Below, piece by piece: positions 55,361-64,000 of a stretch of 64,000 nucleotides of DNA (its first letter is position 1; every line of letters starts with the position of its first letter). This stretch comes from Mesotoga sp. BH458_6_3_2_1. GTDB taxonomy: Bacteria; Thermotogota; Thermotogae; Petrotogales; Kosmotogaceae. The stretch is from contig NZ_JFHL01000018.1 in the NCBI RefSeq assembly GCF_003664995.1, positions 183,627 to 247,626 of the forward strand, in the 5' to 3' direction. The notes beneath the pieces were generated by a model. That model was not told the DNA's origin. It was given only the letters and a program-made list of their open reading frames with translations, and made no database searches. Made by a program: the position numbers and the translations under genes.

Positions 55361-56894
55361 AGATACTGTCGGGCCTAGACTGATTCTCGAAGTGAAGGAA
55401 ATCTCAAAGAGCTTTCCCGGTGTTCAGGCTCTTGACAGGGTGGACATGGATGTGAGAGAGGGGGAGGTCCACGCCCTTCTGGGAGAGAATGGATCGGGAA
55501 AGTCGACGCTCACAAAATGCATTGTCGGAGCTTATCAGAAAGATTCCGGGACCATTCTCTATGACGGGAAGGAAACCAGCTTCTCATCTCCAACGGAATC
55601 TTTCAGGCAGGGAATAAGCGTCATCTATCAGGAGAGGAGCCTCATTCCCAAATTCACCGTCGAGCAGAACATATTCCTCGGTGACGAGATGCAGGTCTCG
55701 GGCCTGCTTTCAGAAAAGAATATGAGAAAGAGATTTCGCAGCCTTTGTGAGTCGTATGGATTTGATCTCTCACCGGACGAGAAGATATTCAGGCTCGGGG
55801 TGGCGCAGCAGAAGGTAGTGGAAATCATGAAGGCACTTTCCAGGAATTCGAGGGTAGTGATCATGGACGAGCCGACGGCCTCGCTTTCGAAGGAAGAGTC
55901 CGATCATCTCTTCAAGATCATCTCTCAACTCAAAAGCAAGGGAATTTCGATCCTGTATATCACCCATATTTTGGAAGAGGTTTTCAGGATTACAGATAGA
56001 ATTACGGTCCTTAGAGACGGCAGGAAGGTCTCCACTCTGAATACCGCTGAGACTGACAGAGAAGAGATCGTAAATCTGATGGTCGGTGAAGTTTTTCATG
56101 ATATCGAAGATATTTCTAGTTCTGCAAACTACGACCTTCCACCCGTCATATCTGTGAAGAACATTCAGAAGTTGCCTAGAGTAAGGGATATCTCATTTGA
56201 AGTCTATCCCGGTGAAGTGCTTGGAATTACCGGTCTCACCGGCGCGGGAAAAACGGAGCTGGCCAGGGCGATTTTCGGTGCCGAGAAAGCAGACAGCGGC
56301 GAGATAACTGTCGAGGGCAAGAGAGTGAATCTAAACTCGCCGGTAGATGCTATAAATGCAGGGATAGCGCTAATACCTGAAGACAGGAAATCCGATGGCC
56401 TCATTATGCTTTTCGAGGTCTTCAAGAATATCACTCTCCCTTCGATAAGCGATTTCACTGCGATGCCCGGAATGATCCTGACGAAGAGAGAGTATGTTAA
56501 AGCGAATGAATACAGGGAAAGACTTAACATCCGGCTTGCTTCGATACATCAGCAGACGAAGTTTCTTAGCGGAGGCAACCAGCAGAAAGTCGTAATTGCA
56601 AAATGGCTGCTGACAAATCCGAAATTGCTGGTCATGGACGAGGCGACACAGGGAATCGATGTGAAGGCAAAGAGTGAGATCTACTCGATTGTGAGAGAAC
56701 TTGCCGAGAACGGCTTCTCCGTTATCTTCATTTCCTCTGAAGTGCCGGAAGTTCGGAGAGTATCCGACAGAATCCTCGTAATCGCAGATGGAGAGGTCGT
56801 AGGAGAATTCAAACGCGGAGCTCGCCAGGACGAGATCATGAAGAAGGCGTTGAGCGGAAAACAAGAGCATCTAGATAATCAGGTGGTGAGTTGA
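55353..56894 (+). CDS. Sugar ABC transporter ATP-binding protein, RbsA type
   Basis: The 513-residue protein has two ABC domains in tandem, as in RbsA/MglA. The first has GENGSGKSTLTK, signature LGVAQQKVVE and Walker B VVIMDEPTAS. The second has GLTGAGKTELARAI, signature LSGGNQQKVVIAKWL and LLVMDEATQGIDVKAK. The first signature lacks the LSGGQ form (LGVAQQ), as is usual for this family. TTG 55353 is favoured because GGGTGAT lies five bases upstream and it gives the normal N-terminus; it overlaps the previous gene by eight bases. Confidence 0.93.
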   Translation: MNKDTVGPRLILEVKEISKSFPGVQALDRVDMDVREGEVHALLGENGSGKSTLTKCIVGAYQKDSGTILYDGKETSFSSPTESFRQGISVIYQERSLIPKFTVEQNIFLGDEMQVSGLLSEKNMRKRFRSLCESYGFDLSPDEKIFRLGVAQQKVVEIMKALSRNSRVVIMDEPTASLSKEESDHLFKIISQLKSKGISILYITHILEEVFRITDRITVLRDGRKVSTLNTAETDREEIVNLMVGEVFHDIEDISSSANYDLPPVISVKNIQKLPRVRDISFEVYPGEVLGITGLTGAGKTELARAIFGAEKADSGEITVEGKRVNLNSPVDAINAGIALIPEDRKSDGLIMLFEVFKNITLPSISDFTAMPGMILTKREYVKANEYRERLNIRLASIHQQTKFLSGGNQQKVVIAKWLLTNPKLLVMDEATQGIDVKAKSEIYSIVRELAENGFSVIFISSEVPEVRRVSDRILVIADGEVVGEFKRGARQDEIMKKALSGKQEHLDNQVVS

Positions 56895-57845
56895 ATGTCA
56901 GGACCCGCTGTTAAGTCGAAGTTGGCAAGCTTTCTGGGAAAGTACAAAATCATCATAGCATTCTTTGTGTTGGCGCTGGTCATCTCACTTATGACACCCA
57001 ACTTTCTATCTTGGAGAAACATCATAAACATATTCAGGCAGAGCTCGATAATCGGGATAATGGCTATCGGCTCCACCTTTGTCATTATCGGCGGCGGGTT
57101 CGACATCTCGGTCGGTTCACTACTGGCTCTTTCCGCCGCTATGGCGGTTGGACTCCAGTCTTCTATGCACTGGTTTCTCGCCGTGATTGTTGTTTTGCTG
57201 GTTGGTGCCGCCTTTGGAGCGGCAAATGGATTCCTTAGCTCGAAGATTCATATCCCGCCAATCATTGCCACTCTGGGGACTATGACGATTATAAGAGGGA
57301 TCGTCTATATGTATACGGGCGGTTATCCTCTTTATGTCGACTCAGAAGGGTTTGCTTTCATCGGCAACGGCTACATAGGGCCGATTCCCTTTCCAATAAT
57401 TCTGCTGCTGATCCTGGTAGCTCTCGGTCAGTTTATTCTTGTCAAGACGAAATTCGGCCGGTACTCCTGTGCGATAGGCGGGAACAAAGAGGCGGCCAGA
57501 CTCTCGGGAATCAAAGTCGACTTCTACATGACACTGACCTTCGTTGCTGGAGGAGTAATGGCTGCAATGTCGGGAGTTGTCTACGCATCGAGGCTGCTTT
57601 CGGTTACACCTCTTGCCGGTCAGGGCTATGAGCTGGATGCCATAGCTTCTGCAGTAATCGGTGGTACAAGTGTATCTGGTGGGGAAGGTTCAGTCGTGAG
57701 AACTCTCATCGGGGCGTTGTTGCTGACGATGATAACCAATGCATTCAACCTGATCGGAATAGATCTTTATGTTCAATATGTGTTCAAAGGACTTGTAGTT
57801 CTGGCAGCGGTTGGATTCGATTCATTCTACAAGGCCCGTGGCTAG
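56895..57845 (+). CDS. Sugar ABC transporter permease, RbsC type
   Basis: The 316-residue membrane protein has about eight to ten hydrophobic segments and family motifs GGGFDISVGSLLALSAAMAV, IATLGTMTIIRGIVY and GRYSCAIGGNKEAARLSGI. It forms a homodimeric channel with the RbsA-type ATPase. The ATG directly follows the rbsA-type stop, with AGGTGG upstream. Confidence 0.93.
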   Translation: MSGPAVKSKLASFLGKYKIIIAFFVLALVISLMTPNFLSWRNIINIFRQSSIIGIMAIGSTFVIIGGGFDISVGSLLALSAAMAVGLQSSMHWFLAVIVVLLVGAAFGAANGFLSSKIHIPPIIATLGTMTIIRGIVYMYTGGYPLYVDSEGFAFIGNGYIGPIPFPIILLLILVALGQFILVKTKFGRYSCAIGGNKEAARLSGIKVDFYMTLTFVAGGVMAAMSGVVYASRLLSVTPLAGQGYELDAIASAVIGGTSVSGGEGSVVRTLIGALLLTMITNAFNLIGIDLYVQYVFKGLVVLAAVGFDSFYKARG

Positions 57846-57931
57846 AAGAATCGGCAAGTAGCTTCGACCCAAAAATGAACATGCTGGCTTTCAAGAGCGC
57901 GCCTCTTCATCAGTGCATGGTTTAGCTATCC

Positions 57932-58612
57932 CTACTTGAGGAGGCCATAGGCATCGCCCACGTTTTGAATGAAAATGATTCCCTTACCAGGCTCATCGAT
58001 TCTTAGCTTCTCTCTTATCTTGTTCACTATTGTCTGTGTCAACTCTATTTTGGAGACGATCATGACGATCTCCTTTTCAGGTTCGATCTCCATTGCGAAC
58101 AACGTGCTTCTTTCGTGAACGCCGGATCCTCTCGCGTTTATTACCGTTCCACCTTTCGAACCCATCTCGGTAGCGGTATCTATAACTTCCTCGGCCTTTC
58201 CCCTGTCAACTATTACTGTAATCAATTGATACATAATCTCTTTTTCACCTCTTCCTTCTTGGAGCGAATTGCATCCCAGTTCTTTTGATCCTTCTACTTC
58301 CTGAATGTCTACAGTGAAAGCGATTCCGTGATCCGGGCGATCAAGCATCATATCTCTGTCAAGAGCTTCGAGCAAGCTCTTGGCATTCCTGTTGTTTGCA
58401 ACTATCAATACTATTTCCTTTCGGATTTCGTACAGCGCGAAGAAGTTCAATAATCCACTTCTTACAGTGCCCCTCCCCAGCAGAATCGTGCCTCCGCTGA
58501 TCCCGTTTTCCCTTGCAATTCGAAGCACTTCGCTTCCCTTTCCAAAGTTAACGACCGCATATATCAACTTATACGGACTGATATTCTTATTACTAGCCAC
58601 TTGACTCAACAC
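57932..58612 (-). CDS. Tandem PII-like regulatory protein
   Basis: The 226-residue protein has two PII-like halves. Half one (about 12-105) has KLIYAVVNFGKGSEVLRIAR, GGTILLGRG and IVLIVANN. Half two (about 128-222) has YQLITVIVDRGKAEEVIDTA, GGTVINARGSGVHE and KEIVMIVSK. The repeated strand-helix-strand and G-G-x-I/V-x-x-x-R-G segments fit the PII fold. It overlaps the DUF1538 gene by 20 bases, and such pairs are common in anaerobes, so it likely regulates that membrane protein. The start is uncertain: GTG 58612 touches its ribosome site; GTG 58600 is an option. Confidence 0.82.
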   Translation of the reverse strand: MLSQVASNKNISPYKLIYAVVNFGKGSEVLRIARENGISGGTILLGRGTVRSGLLNFFALYEIRKEIVLIVANNRNAKSLLEALDRDMMLDRPDHGIAFTVDIQEVEGSKELGCNSLQEGRGEKEIMYQLITVIVDRGKAEEVIDTATEMGSKGGTVINARGSGVHERSTLFAMEIEPEKEIVMIVSKIELTQTIVNKIREKLRIDEPGKGIIFIQNVGDAYGLLK

Positions 58613-60083
58613 CTCTTTTTCTTGTCTTGATCTTGTATATCAACCCCAGTATTTGAAGAGCGATAATGGGTGTCATTGCAACCATAGATATGAGACCGAA
58701 AGCGTCAATGAGCACGTTCGCGCCTTCAATTGCGCTCGCGGCACCCTGGGCGAAAGCAATTACAAAAGTACCCGTCATAGGTCCAGAGGCAACACCTCCC
58801 GCATCGAAAGCAATTCCGACAAAGAGCTTAGGCGAAAAAAACGACAGTAGTATGGAGATGGCATAGCCGGGCAGAAGAAAATGCCAGAGTTGAACCGCCG
58901 GTACAGCTATCCTAATCATTGAAAGAGCCACTGCCAGACTAACACCGGCCGATAGGGCGAGAAGAACTATTCTTCTCTTAACGGCACCACTGGTCACATC
59001 TTCAATTTGATGAGTCAGAACGTAAACCGAAGGCTCTGCAAGGATTGTGACAAGACCCAGAATCATACCAACTAGAACTAAGATTGACTTGTTTCCCATT
59101 GAGGCTATGCCGTATCCGATTTCTCTCCCGACATCCATGAAGCCCCCGTTGACACCTACGAGAAAAATCACCATACCTACAAAAGTGAACAGAAGTCCGA
59201 CAGTTATTTGTCTGAGCACTCTCTTTGAAAGTCTTAGTGAGCTAAACTGAAGCAGCAAGAAGGCCAGCAGTATCGGAAGCAGTGAAAGAAGAACCTCACT
59301 AGCGATCCTTGGCATCAAATCGAAGAAGTAACCAAGAATCTCTGAAGATTCCGATGCGAAATAAACAGGGGCAGCTTCCATAGTATTGTTAGTGGATACT
59401 ATACCGACGAGAAGCACAGAGATAATTGCTCCGGCGGAGGCAATTCCCAGGAGTCCAAAACTATCATTTTCTGAAGATCTACTATCTCTCTTGAGAACTG
59501 ATATCCCGGCTGCAAGTGTAAGAATGAATGGAACGGTCATCGCGCCTGTGGTAGCTCCGGAAGCGTCGAAAGAGATCGCAAGTAATTCTCTCGAAGAAAA
59601 GAGAGAAAGGATAAGTATTATACCGTAAGACACTGTCATAAGTTTCTTGAGGGCGACATTGAAGACGATTCTTATGAGTCCGAGTGAGAGAAAAACTGCA
59701 ATGCCAATGGATGCAGTTATAACGACACTCCCGCTAGATAATATACCTGAAGAGACAAGCTCGACCTGAAGCGCGTGTATGTGCAGTGCGGGTTCAGCTA
59801 TGGATATGAAGAATCCAAGCACAAGACCTGCAACAGCTACTATCCAGAGCTTATTAGTCTTTGCTATGAAGGTACCCATGAAGTTACCGATAGGGCTAAT
59901 CCCTATACTGACTCCAAAAAGAAACGCAGACAGCCCGACAACAATCAAAAAGGAGCCAATCACAAATCTGAATATTAGAAACCAACTCAACGAGACAAAC
60001 AGGAAATTGAGCACCAGAACCAGCACCGTAATGGGAAGAACGGCTAACAGCACTTCCTTGAGTTTTTCAAGAAGCAGGTTCAT
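58593..60083 (-). CDS. Membrane protein with two DUF1538 repeats
   Basis: The 496-residue protein has about twelve to fourteen hydrophobic segments. Residues 1-230 and 250-496 are two versions of one unit. Both contain a G-x-x-x-G-x-x-x-x-x-A-E-P segment (LGFFISIAEPALHIHALQ and LGLVTILAEPSVYVLTHQI) and an F-D-A-x-G-x-x-x-G-x-M-T segment (SFDASGATTGAMTVPF and AFDAGGVASGPMTGTF). This is DUF1538; transport is likely but the substrate is unknown. ATG 60083 lies nine bases after AAGGGTG. Confidence 0.88.
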   Translation of the reverse strand: MNLLLEKLKEVLLAVLPITVLVLVLNFLFVSLSWFLIFRFVIGSFLIVVGLSAFLFGVSIGISPIGNFMGTFIAKTNKLWIVAVAGLVLGFFISIAEPALHIHALQVELVSSGILSSGSVVITASIGIAVFLSLGLIRIVFNVALKKLMTVSYGIILILSLFSSRELLAISFDASGATTGAMTVPFILTLAAGISVLKRDSRSSENDSFGLLGIASAGAIISVLLVGIVSTNNTMEAAPVYFASESSEILGYFFDLMPRIASEVLLSLLPILLAFLLLQFSSLRLSKRVLRQITVGLLFTFVGMVIFLVGVNGGFMDVGREIGYGIASMGNKSILVLVGMILGLVTILAEPSVYVLTHQIEDVTSGAVKRRIVLLALSAGVSLAVALSMIRIAVPAVQLWHFLLPGYAISILLSFFSPKLFVGIAFDAGGVASGPMTGTFVIAFAQGAASAIEGANVLIDAFGLISMVAMTPIIALQILGLIYKIKTRKRGVESSG

Positions 60084-60442
60084 TGATATGCTCACCCTTT
60101 CTTCGAGATGCGCTTTCTTGCTTTATGCTGTATCTTCTCTCCGATTCGAAGCTCTTCCGTGGACGCCGAGTAGCTATACGTACCTAGGCTTTCAACCACT
60201 TCAAAGATCACCAATCCTAGACTGCAATCATTAGCTCTATTATACCTGTTCAGTCACCTCAGGGCAGGTTTACTATCATGCGTCAATCTAGGAAAGGAAG
60301 AGATGAAGAGCAGACTGAAACCCCTTTGACCGTTCATCTCAATTATCGATACTTGCTATACGAACTGAGTAAAGTGTAGTATTTCGTAAATAGCACCATC
60401 GAATTTCGAAGGGCATTTTGTCCTCAATGAACGGAGGTAGAG
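60084..60442. other. Divergent intergenic region
   Basis: No gene seen. A minus-strand TATAAT (60239-60244) may be a -10 for the DUF1538-PII operon, but its -35 is poor. The plus side has GGAGGTAGAG before the next gene and no obvious promoter. Confidence 0.35.
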
Positions 60443-61468
60443 ATGCTAAGAGAGATAATGATTTCCTTTCTTCTCGAAGGAGACGCCTGTTCATCTATAA
60501 GATACAGGGTTCAAAAGGAAATCCTAAAAGAGAGTCAGGATACTCTGAATATGAGAGTACTTCATTCGGGAATCCTCGATGATATAAGGGTTAAGAAGAT
60601 AATCGAAAACCAGAAACAAGATGGCTGGCTTGGTGAGAGCTTCCACGGGGAAGACAGTATGGAGGCGTCGATCCGCTTCCTGCTAGAAAGGGGTCTTGGA
60701 AGTGATGATGCGGTTATTTCGAGAGCCTTTGAAGCTCTGGAAAGAGACAGCAGCGACTTCCCAAGAGAGTTTAAGAAAGTCGGTAGTGTATTGGACTCAA
60801 GGGGTTTCGGAGGATCCGAGTCAATCAGAGCGGCACTCTTTGCTCAGGTAGGACTCGAAGAAAAGGATTTCGTTAGATATGAAGTGGAGAAGGCTCTTGA
60901 GGCTTTTGATTTTGTCAGGAGTGCAGGATCGCTTTCAAAGATTACTGAAAGCTTCAATGGAAGGCTTGTTTTCAAGGAAGATGCCATATGGCCGTCAATA
61001 TATCATCTTCGGCTTCTGGCTTTCGCGAGAGGTTGGAGAAGCGAAGAGGGCAGGAAGACAGTTGCCGGGGCAGTTAAGAGGCTAGCAGAGCTCTCGCCGA
61101 TCAAACATGCGTTGCTTCGACACAAATCACAGTTAATAGCACCGGCCTCGGTCTTTATAGACGATTTCAACTCCGATATGGATAAGCTTGATTCGAAGGG
61201 GTGGATGATGTGGTTTCACCGGATGGAGCTGCTTGCGAGAATGGGTATTGCAGATGAAGTTCCGGAGATCAAAAGACAGATCGACAGGCTGCGATCAGCA
61301 CTCCGGAAATCTGGAGCAAAATTTGCGGAGAAGCTCTCTCATCCTTACTTCACCCACTGGAACTCTTATACAGGCTTGGCACTTGAAGAAAACTGGAAAT
61401 CACCATCCAGGAGAATCAACGATCTTACCTTTAGAAGTCTGCTGATCCTCTATAATGCCGATATGTAA
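60443..61468 (+). CDS. Unknown helical protein with terpenoid-cyclase/prenyltransferase-like repeats
   Basis: The 341-residue soluble protein is mostly helical. IRYRVQKEILKES near residue 20, IENQKQDGWLGESFHG (Q-x-D-G-W-L-G) and KVGSVLDSRGFGGSESIRAA resemble the Q-W/G-W repeats of prenyltransferase and squalene-cyclase-like alpha/alpha toroids. No catalytic residues can be assigned. ATG has GGAGGTAGAG directly upstream. It stands alone between divergent and convergent neighbours. Confidence 0.6.
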   Translation: MLREIMISFLLEGDACSSIRYRVQKEILKESQDTLNMRVLHSGILDDIRVKKIIENQKQDGWLGESFHGEDSMEASIRFLLERGLGSDDAVISRAFEALERDSSDFPREFKKVGSVLDSRGFGGSESIRAALFAQVGLEEKDFVRYEVEKALEAFDFVRSAGSLSKITESFNGRLVFKEDAIWPSIYHLRLLAFARGWRSEEGRKTVAGAVKRLAELSPIKHALLRHKSQLIAPASVFIDDFNSDMDKLDSKGWMMWFHRMELLARMGIADEVPEIKRQIDRLRSALRKSGAKFAEKLSHPYFTHWNSYTGLALEENWKSPSRRINDLTFRSLLILYNADM

Positions 61469-61525
61469 GCCGGAACCTCGGTGAGTGCACTTTGGTTTAT
61501 ATGAGCCCCATCGCTGTCTTCCTGA

Positions 61526-62416
61526 TCAGTCAAACCGGGAATACATTGTGGGCATGAAAAACCCGTTATGGGAGATACCGGCGTTTCCCTCGGCATCCAG
61601 GGCGATCACTCCACATTGGAAGCCCCGTTCAGAACAGATCTCGACAACTCTGTCGCAGGCTTCCTGAACCGCTTGGCCTCCCTCGACGAGCTCGACGAGC
61701 TTTCTTGTGACTCCGACTCTCAGTATTCCCTCTCCAAGACCGGTCGCAGAAGCCCCGGCAGATCTGGACGCGAAGGTTCCGGCGCCTATGATGGGAGTAT
61801 CTCCAACCCTTCCCGGAAAGGCGTGGGCAATTCCCCCGGTCGAAGTCCCGGCGACGATGTGTCCCTTTGAATCGATTGCCACTGCTCCGACAGTAGAGAA
61901 GGTTCTCTGTTCAGCCAGAAGTTTGGAGTACTTTCTAACGAATTCTCTATAATCCTCCGGAAGCTTCTCAATTTCTCTATCATCAGTATTTGCATACTGC
62001 TCATTCGGGCTTGTCTCTCTGAATCCCATGAGTCTGGCGAATAACTCGGCCCCCTTCCCAGAGAGCATTAGGTGGGGAATTTCCTCCAGAACCTTTCTCG
62101 CCACGCTAATGGGATGAGCGAAATTCTTTATTCTGATTACAGCCCCTGCTGCCTCGTTACTATCCATAATTGAGGCATCCATTTCGATTTCTCCTATCAT
62201 GTTGGCGAAGGAGCCGGAAATGCCCGCATCGAAATGTGGATCGTCCTCAAGTTTCGCGATAACGGACTCAACGGCATCTAAAGCAGAATCGCTTCCTTTC
62301 AGCACTTCAAGTCCGATTTCAAAGGCCACGTTCACTCCTTGTGTGCGAAGCTCTATCTCTTTTTGCGGAAGGAATCCTTCATCGCATCCGCCGTGCACGA
62401 TCAGTGCTCTCTTCAA
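61526..62416 (-). CDS. Isoaspartyl peptidase/L-asparaginase, Ntn-hydrolase family
   Basis: The 296-residue precursor begins ALIVHGGCDEGF and has LEDDPHFDAGISGSFAN, the catalytic threonine T175 in TFSTVGAVAID, and GTSTGGIAHAFPGRVGDTPI, all typical of plant-type asparaginases and isoaspartyl dipeptidases. Autoproteolysis before T175 would give alpha and beta subunits. The residue before Thr is Ser instead of the more usual Gly or Asp. TTG 62416 is chosen because GGAGG lies seven bases upstream. The protein degrades isoaspartyl peptides or asparagine. Confidence 0.9.
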   Translation of the reverse strand: MKRALIVHGGCDEGFLPQKEIELRTQGVNVAFEIGLEVLKGSDSALDAVESVIAKLEDDPHFDAGISGSFANMIGEIEMDASIMDSNEAAGAVIRIKNFAHPISVARKVLEEIPHLMLSGKGAELFARLMGFRETSPNEQYANTDDREIEKLPEDYREFVRKYSKLLAEQRTFSTVGAVAIDSKGHIVAGTSTGGIAHAFPGRVGDTPIIGAGTFASRSAGASATGLGEGILRVGVTRKLVELVEGGQAVQEACDRVVEICSERGFQCGVIALDAEGNAGISHNGFFMPTMYSRFD

Positions 62417-62822
62417 TTGATTACCTCCAGCAAAATCTTCTACTGCCACTCAAGCACAGCTCCTCCCTCGGAGTATCCGATCGACTGCGAATATGGGTTC
62501 ACCAATTCTTTGGGGTTCGCGAGAGTGCCAAAGAGGTTGGAAACTGCGAGACGGAGCAGTAGCAAAAACAAGAGCTCTAGAAAATTCAGATAACCTTCAC
62601 TTCGTGTGTCTCAATCTAAGCAAACCGTATAGGCCGTGGCTGGGATGAATGAGCCAGGCTGATCCGAAGACTCCACGATTTGTGATTCCCGAGACCGAAG
62701 CTGGCAGCTTGAGTTTCCGGCACTCAGAGCCAGGAAATCCCTCCTACTGCATTCTTCTCGCTTCGTGACGAAATCCAGCCTAATCAGAGGGTCTTCGTTC
62801 AACTCGGCTCATGATCTGTTGC
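62417..62822. other. Gene-free stretch
   Basis: About 400 bases with several short frames on both strands, none with a ribosome site. No repeat copy, promoter or terminator stood out. Confidence 0.4.
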
Positions 62823-63311
62823 TTATCGATTGAGCATGAGAGTTACGCTCTCTGCGAACTCGATGGTCTTTCTTTCGATCTCTTTTTTGAGTTCTTCAGG
62901 GTTATCGAAATCCGGCCTATCGGAAAGCATTGACTCGAGAATGGAATCGACTCCCGGAGAGACTTGTGACAACTTGTATTGGCCTATATTCTTAAGTCTA
63001 AAGAACTCGATGTACTTGGCCTGGACCTTTCTGTTGATTGCACCAAGCCAGACTTCAAATCTGCTCTCTTTGTGCAGATAGACAATCGCGATTTTGAGTT
63101 TCCTATCTCTCAAGGCGGTGGGAGAAAATGCAAAATAAGTCATGTCCATATACCCGAAATACAGAGAACCGGTCACATAGTTTGGGTATCTGTCGGTCAA
63201 ATACGTTCTTAGATCCGACATGAACGACATGATTCCCCTGTAGGCTTCCTGGATGCGCCCTGTGTTCAACTGGTTCGTGTATTCACGGATAAGATCGTTC
63301 ATAGAGTCCAC
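62823..63311 (-). CDS. DUF7000-like protein
   Basis: The 162-residue soluble protein contains IQEAYRGIMSFMSDLRTYL, GSLYFGYMDMTYFAF, LKIAIVYLHKESRFEVWLGA and QAKYIEFFR. I recall this pattern in the DUF7000 family of small bacterial proteins of unknown function. GTG 63311 is favoured because GAGGAG stands about seven bases upstream; ATG 63326 is an alternative. It sits immediately after the DUF3795 gene and is probably cotranslated. Confidence 0.7.
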   Translation of the reverse strand: MDSMNDLIREYTNQLNTGRIQEAYRGIMSFMSDLRTYLTDRYPNYVTGSLYFGYMDMTYFAFSPTALRDRKLKIAIVYLHKESRFEVWLGAINRKVQAKYIEFFRLKNIGQYKLSQVSPGVDSILESMLSDRPDFDNPEELKKEIERKTIEFAESVTLMLNR

Positions 63312-63315
63312 ATTC

Positions 63316-63762
63316 CTACTCCTCATTCCAGCGGTATTTCTTGTTCTTTCGAAGAGTATCGAGATTGCAGTTCAGGCACAGGCCATTATGACAGCATATG
63401 ACCCCTCCACATTCAGGGCATCGCCATTTTTCCTCTTCCTTCTTCAAGAACAGATCTATAGAGTTGTCACGAATGAATTCCAGGTTCTCAATCATGCTCA
63501 TATGATACTTCGTTCGGTAGCGCTTATCCAGTGCCTTAAGTCGTTTACACGGAAAGGCTTTGCACTCAAAGCAGAACCGGACGCTTCCCTTTGCAAGCAA
63601 TTCGCATTGGTCACGCATATGAGTGCAGTTTTCACCCCTCGGAATACACCCGGGGCAGTACTGTCTGCGAAAGCCTTTTTTCTTTAGATCCTCTTTCATT
63701 GACTGGTAATTGATGCACAGGCTACAATTCATACCGCATGGAGCGATTAACGTTTCTTCCAT
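63316..63762 (-). CDS. DUF3795 zinc-binding protein
   Basis: The 148-residue protein starts METTL-like (MEETLIAPCGMNCSLC) and is very cysteine-rich: APCGMNCSLC, YCPGCIPRGENC, CELLA, FCFECKAFPCKRL, CPECGGVICCHNGLCLNC. The first three clusters match DUF3795, a family thought to bind zinc or iron-sulfur; the last 40 residues add a zinc-ribbon-like tail (CPECGGVICCHNG). Function unknown. ATG 63762 stands six bases after GAGGGGG. Confidence 0.85.
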   Translation of the reverse strand: MEETLIAPCGMNCSLCINYQSMKEDLKKKGFRRQYCPGCIPRGENCTHMRDQCELLAKGSVRFCFECKAFPCKRLKALDKRYRTKYHMSMIENLEFIRDNSIDLFLKKEEEKWRCPECGGVICCHNGLCLNCNLDTLRKNKKYRWNEE

Positions 63763-63811
63763 CGGACACCCCCTCACGACCCGTCAAGAACCCTCATCAT
63801 TATCCACATCT

Positions 63812-64000
63812 CTTCTTTATAGTTCGATCATCTTATTCCTTAGTTCCATAATCGGCCTGAAATCTCGCGTCTCTTCAGTCTCCCCTCTCTTTTTTTCTCT
63901 AGCGTTCTTAAGAGAACCCGGACGCGTAGCGTCAGAACTAGAGCCGCTTTTCTCTCTTCACTTTGGCTTCTTACGTCTTTTTTGCCTCCTGCGAAGCAGC
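63812..64000. repeat. Hairpin-rich interspersed repeat, copy C (cut by the window end)
   Basis: From about 63812 the sequence matches the left part of copy B closely (AGTTCGATCATCTTATTCCT, then CGGCCTGAAATCTCGCGTCT and GACGCGTAGCGTC) and runs off the end at the first hairpin of the array (TGCGAAGCAGC). Orientation is the same as A and B. It has a two-base T insertion relative to B. Confidence 0.85.

Overview
The window looks like chromosome of a mesophilic member of the Thermotogota, most likely Mesotoga or a close relative. This is inferred from gene content and order, not from a search. Supporting signs are a pfkA-pyk pair, a two-subunit glycine dehydrogenase, two MalEFG-type sugar importers without their own ATPase, an AraR-controlled arabinan/xylan locus, and strong Shine-Dalgarno sequences with many TTG and GTG starts. 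There is no phage, CRISPR array or complete insertion sequence.

Layout. 0-13.3 kb is housekeeping: a phospholipase D-like fragment, nadE, a PAS-only sensor, tRNA-Thr(GGT) with its own promoter and terminator, a glycine-cleavage operon (DUF2007-like, gcvT, gcvH, gcvPA, gcvPB), pfkA-pyk, and groES-groEL with a CIRCE operator. 13.6-19.5 kb holds an orphan ABC-2-type permease and an operon of unknown purpose: MoxR-like AAA ATPase, HExxH/VWA protein, two unfamiliar proteins and a DUF457 membrane protein. The two unfamiliar proteins have the sizes and order of class I fumarase alpha/beta, and the second resembles a catalytically dead beta subunit.

19.6-34.7 kb is an arabinose/arabinoxylan regulon: araD, araA, an FGGY kinase (araB role), two GH51 arabinofuranosidases, a GH10 xylanase, a sugar importer and a divergently placed AraR repressor with three operators. 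Secreted GH10 and GH51 enzymes would trim polymer, the importer would take up oligosaccharides, the cytoplasmic GH51 would release arabinose, and AraA-AraB-AraD would feed the pentose phosphate pathway. Neither araA nor araR has an ATG, GTG or TTG start in the position that homologues predict; AUU and AUC respectively fit.

34.9-42 kb holds a small secreted protein, a flavoprotein, and a TetR plus calcium-type P-ATPase pair lying between two direct copies of a roughly 680-bp hairpin-rich repeat. Further copies lie at 45.2 kb (shortened) and at the right end of the window. 42-51.4 kb is a leftward GntR-controlled catabolic locus: nucleoside phosphorylase, importer, two sugar dehydrogenases, sugar isomerase and two flavodoxin-like proteins. 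52-57.8 kb is a rightward ROK-regulated ribose-type ABC importer with an embedded TIM-barrel-like enzyme. The rest holds a DUF1538/PII-like pair, an unknown helical protein, an isoaspartyl peptidase/asparaginase and a DUF3795-DUF7000 pair.

The points most worth following are the AUU/AUC starts in the arabinose regulon, the modular hairpin repeat family with short inverted ends, and the AAA/VWA/fumarase-like operon.
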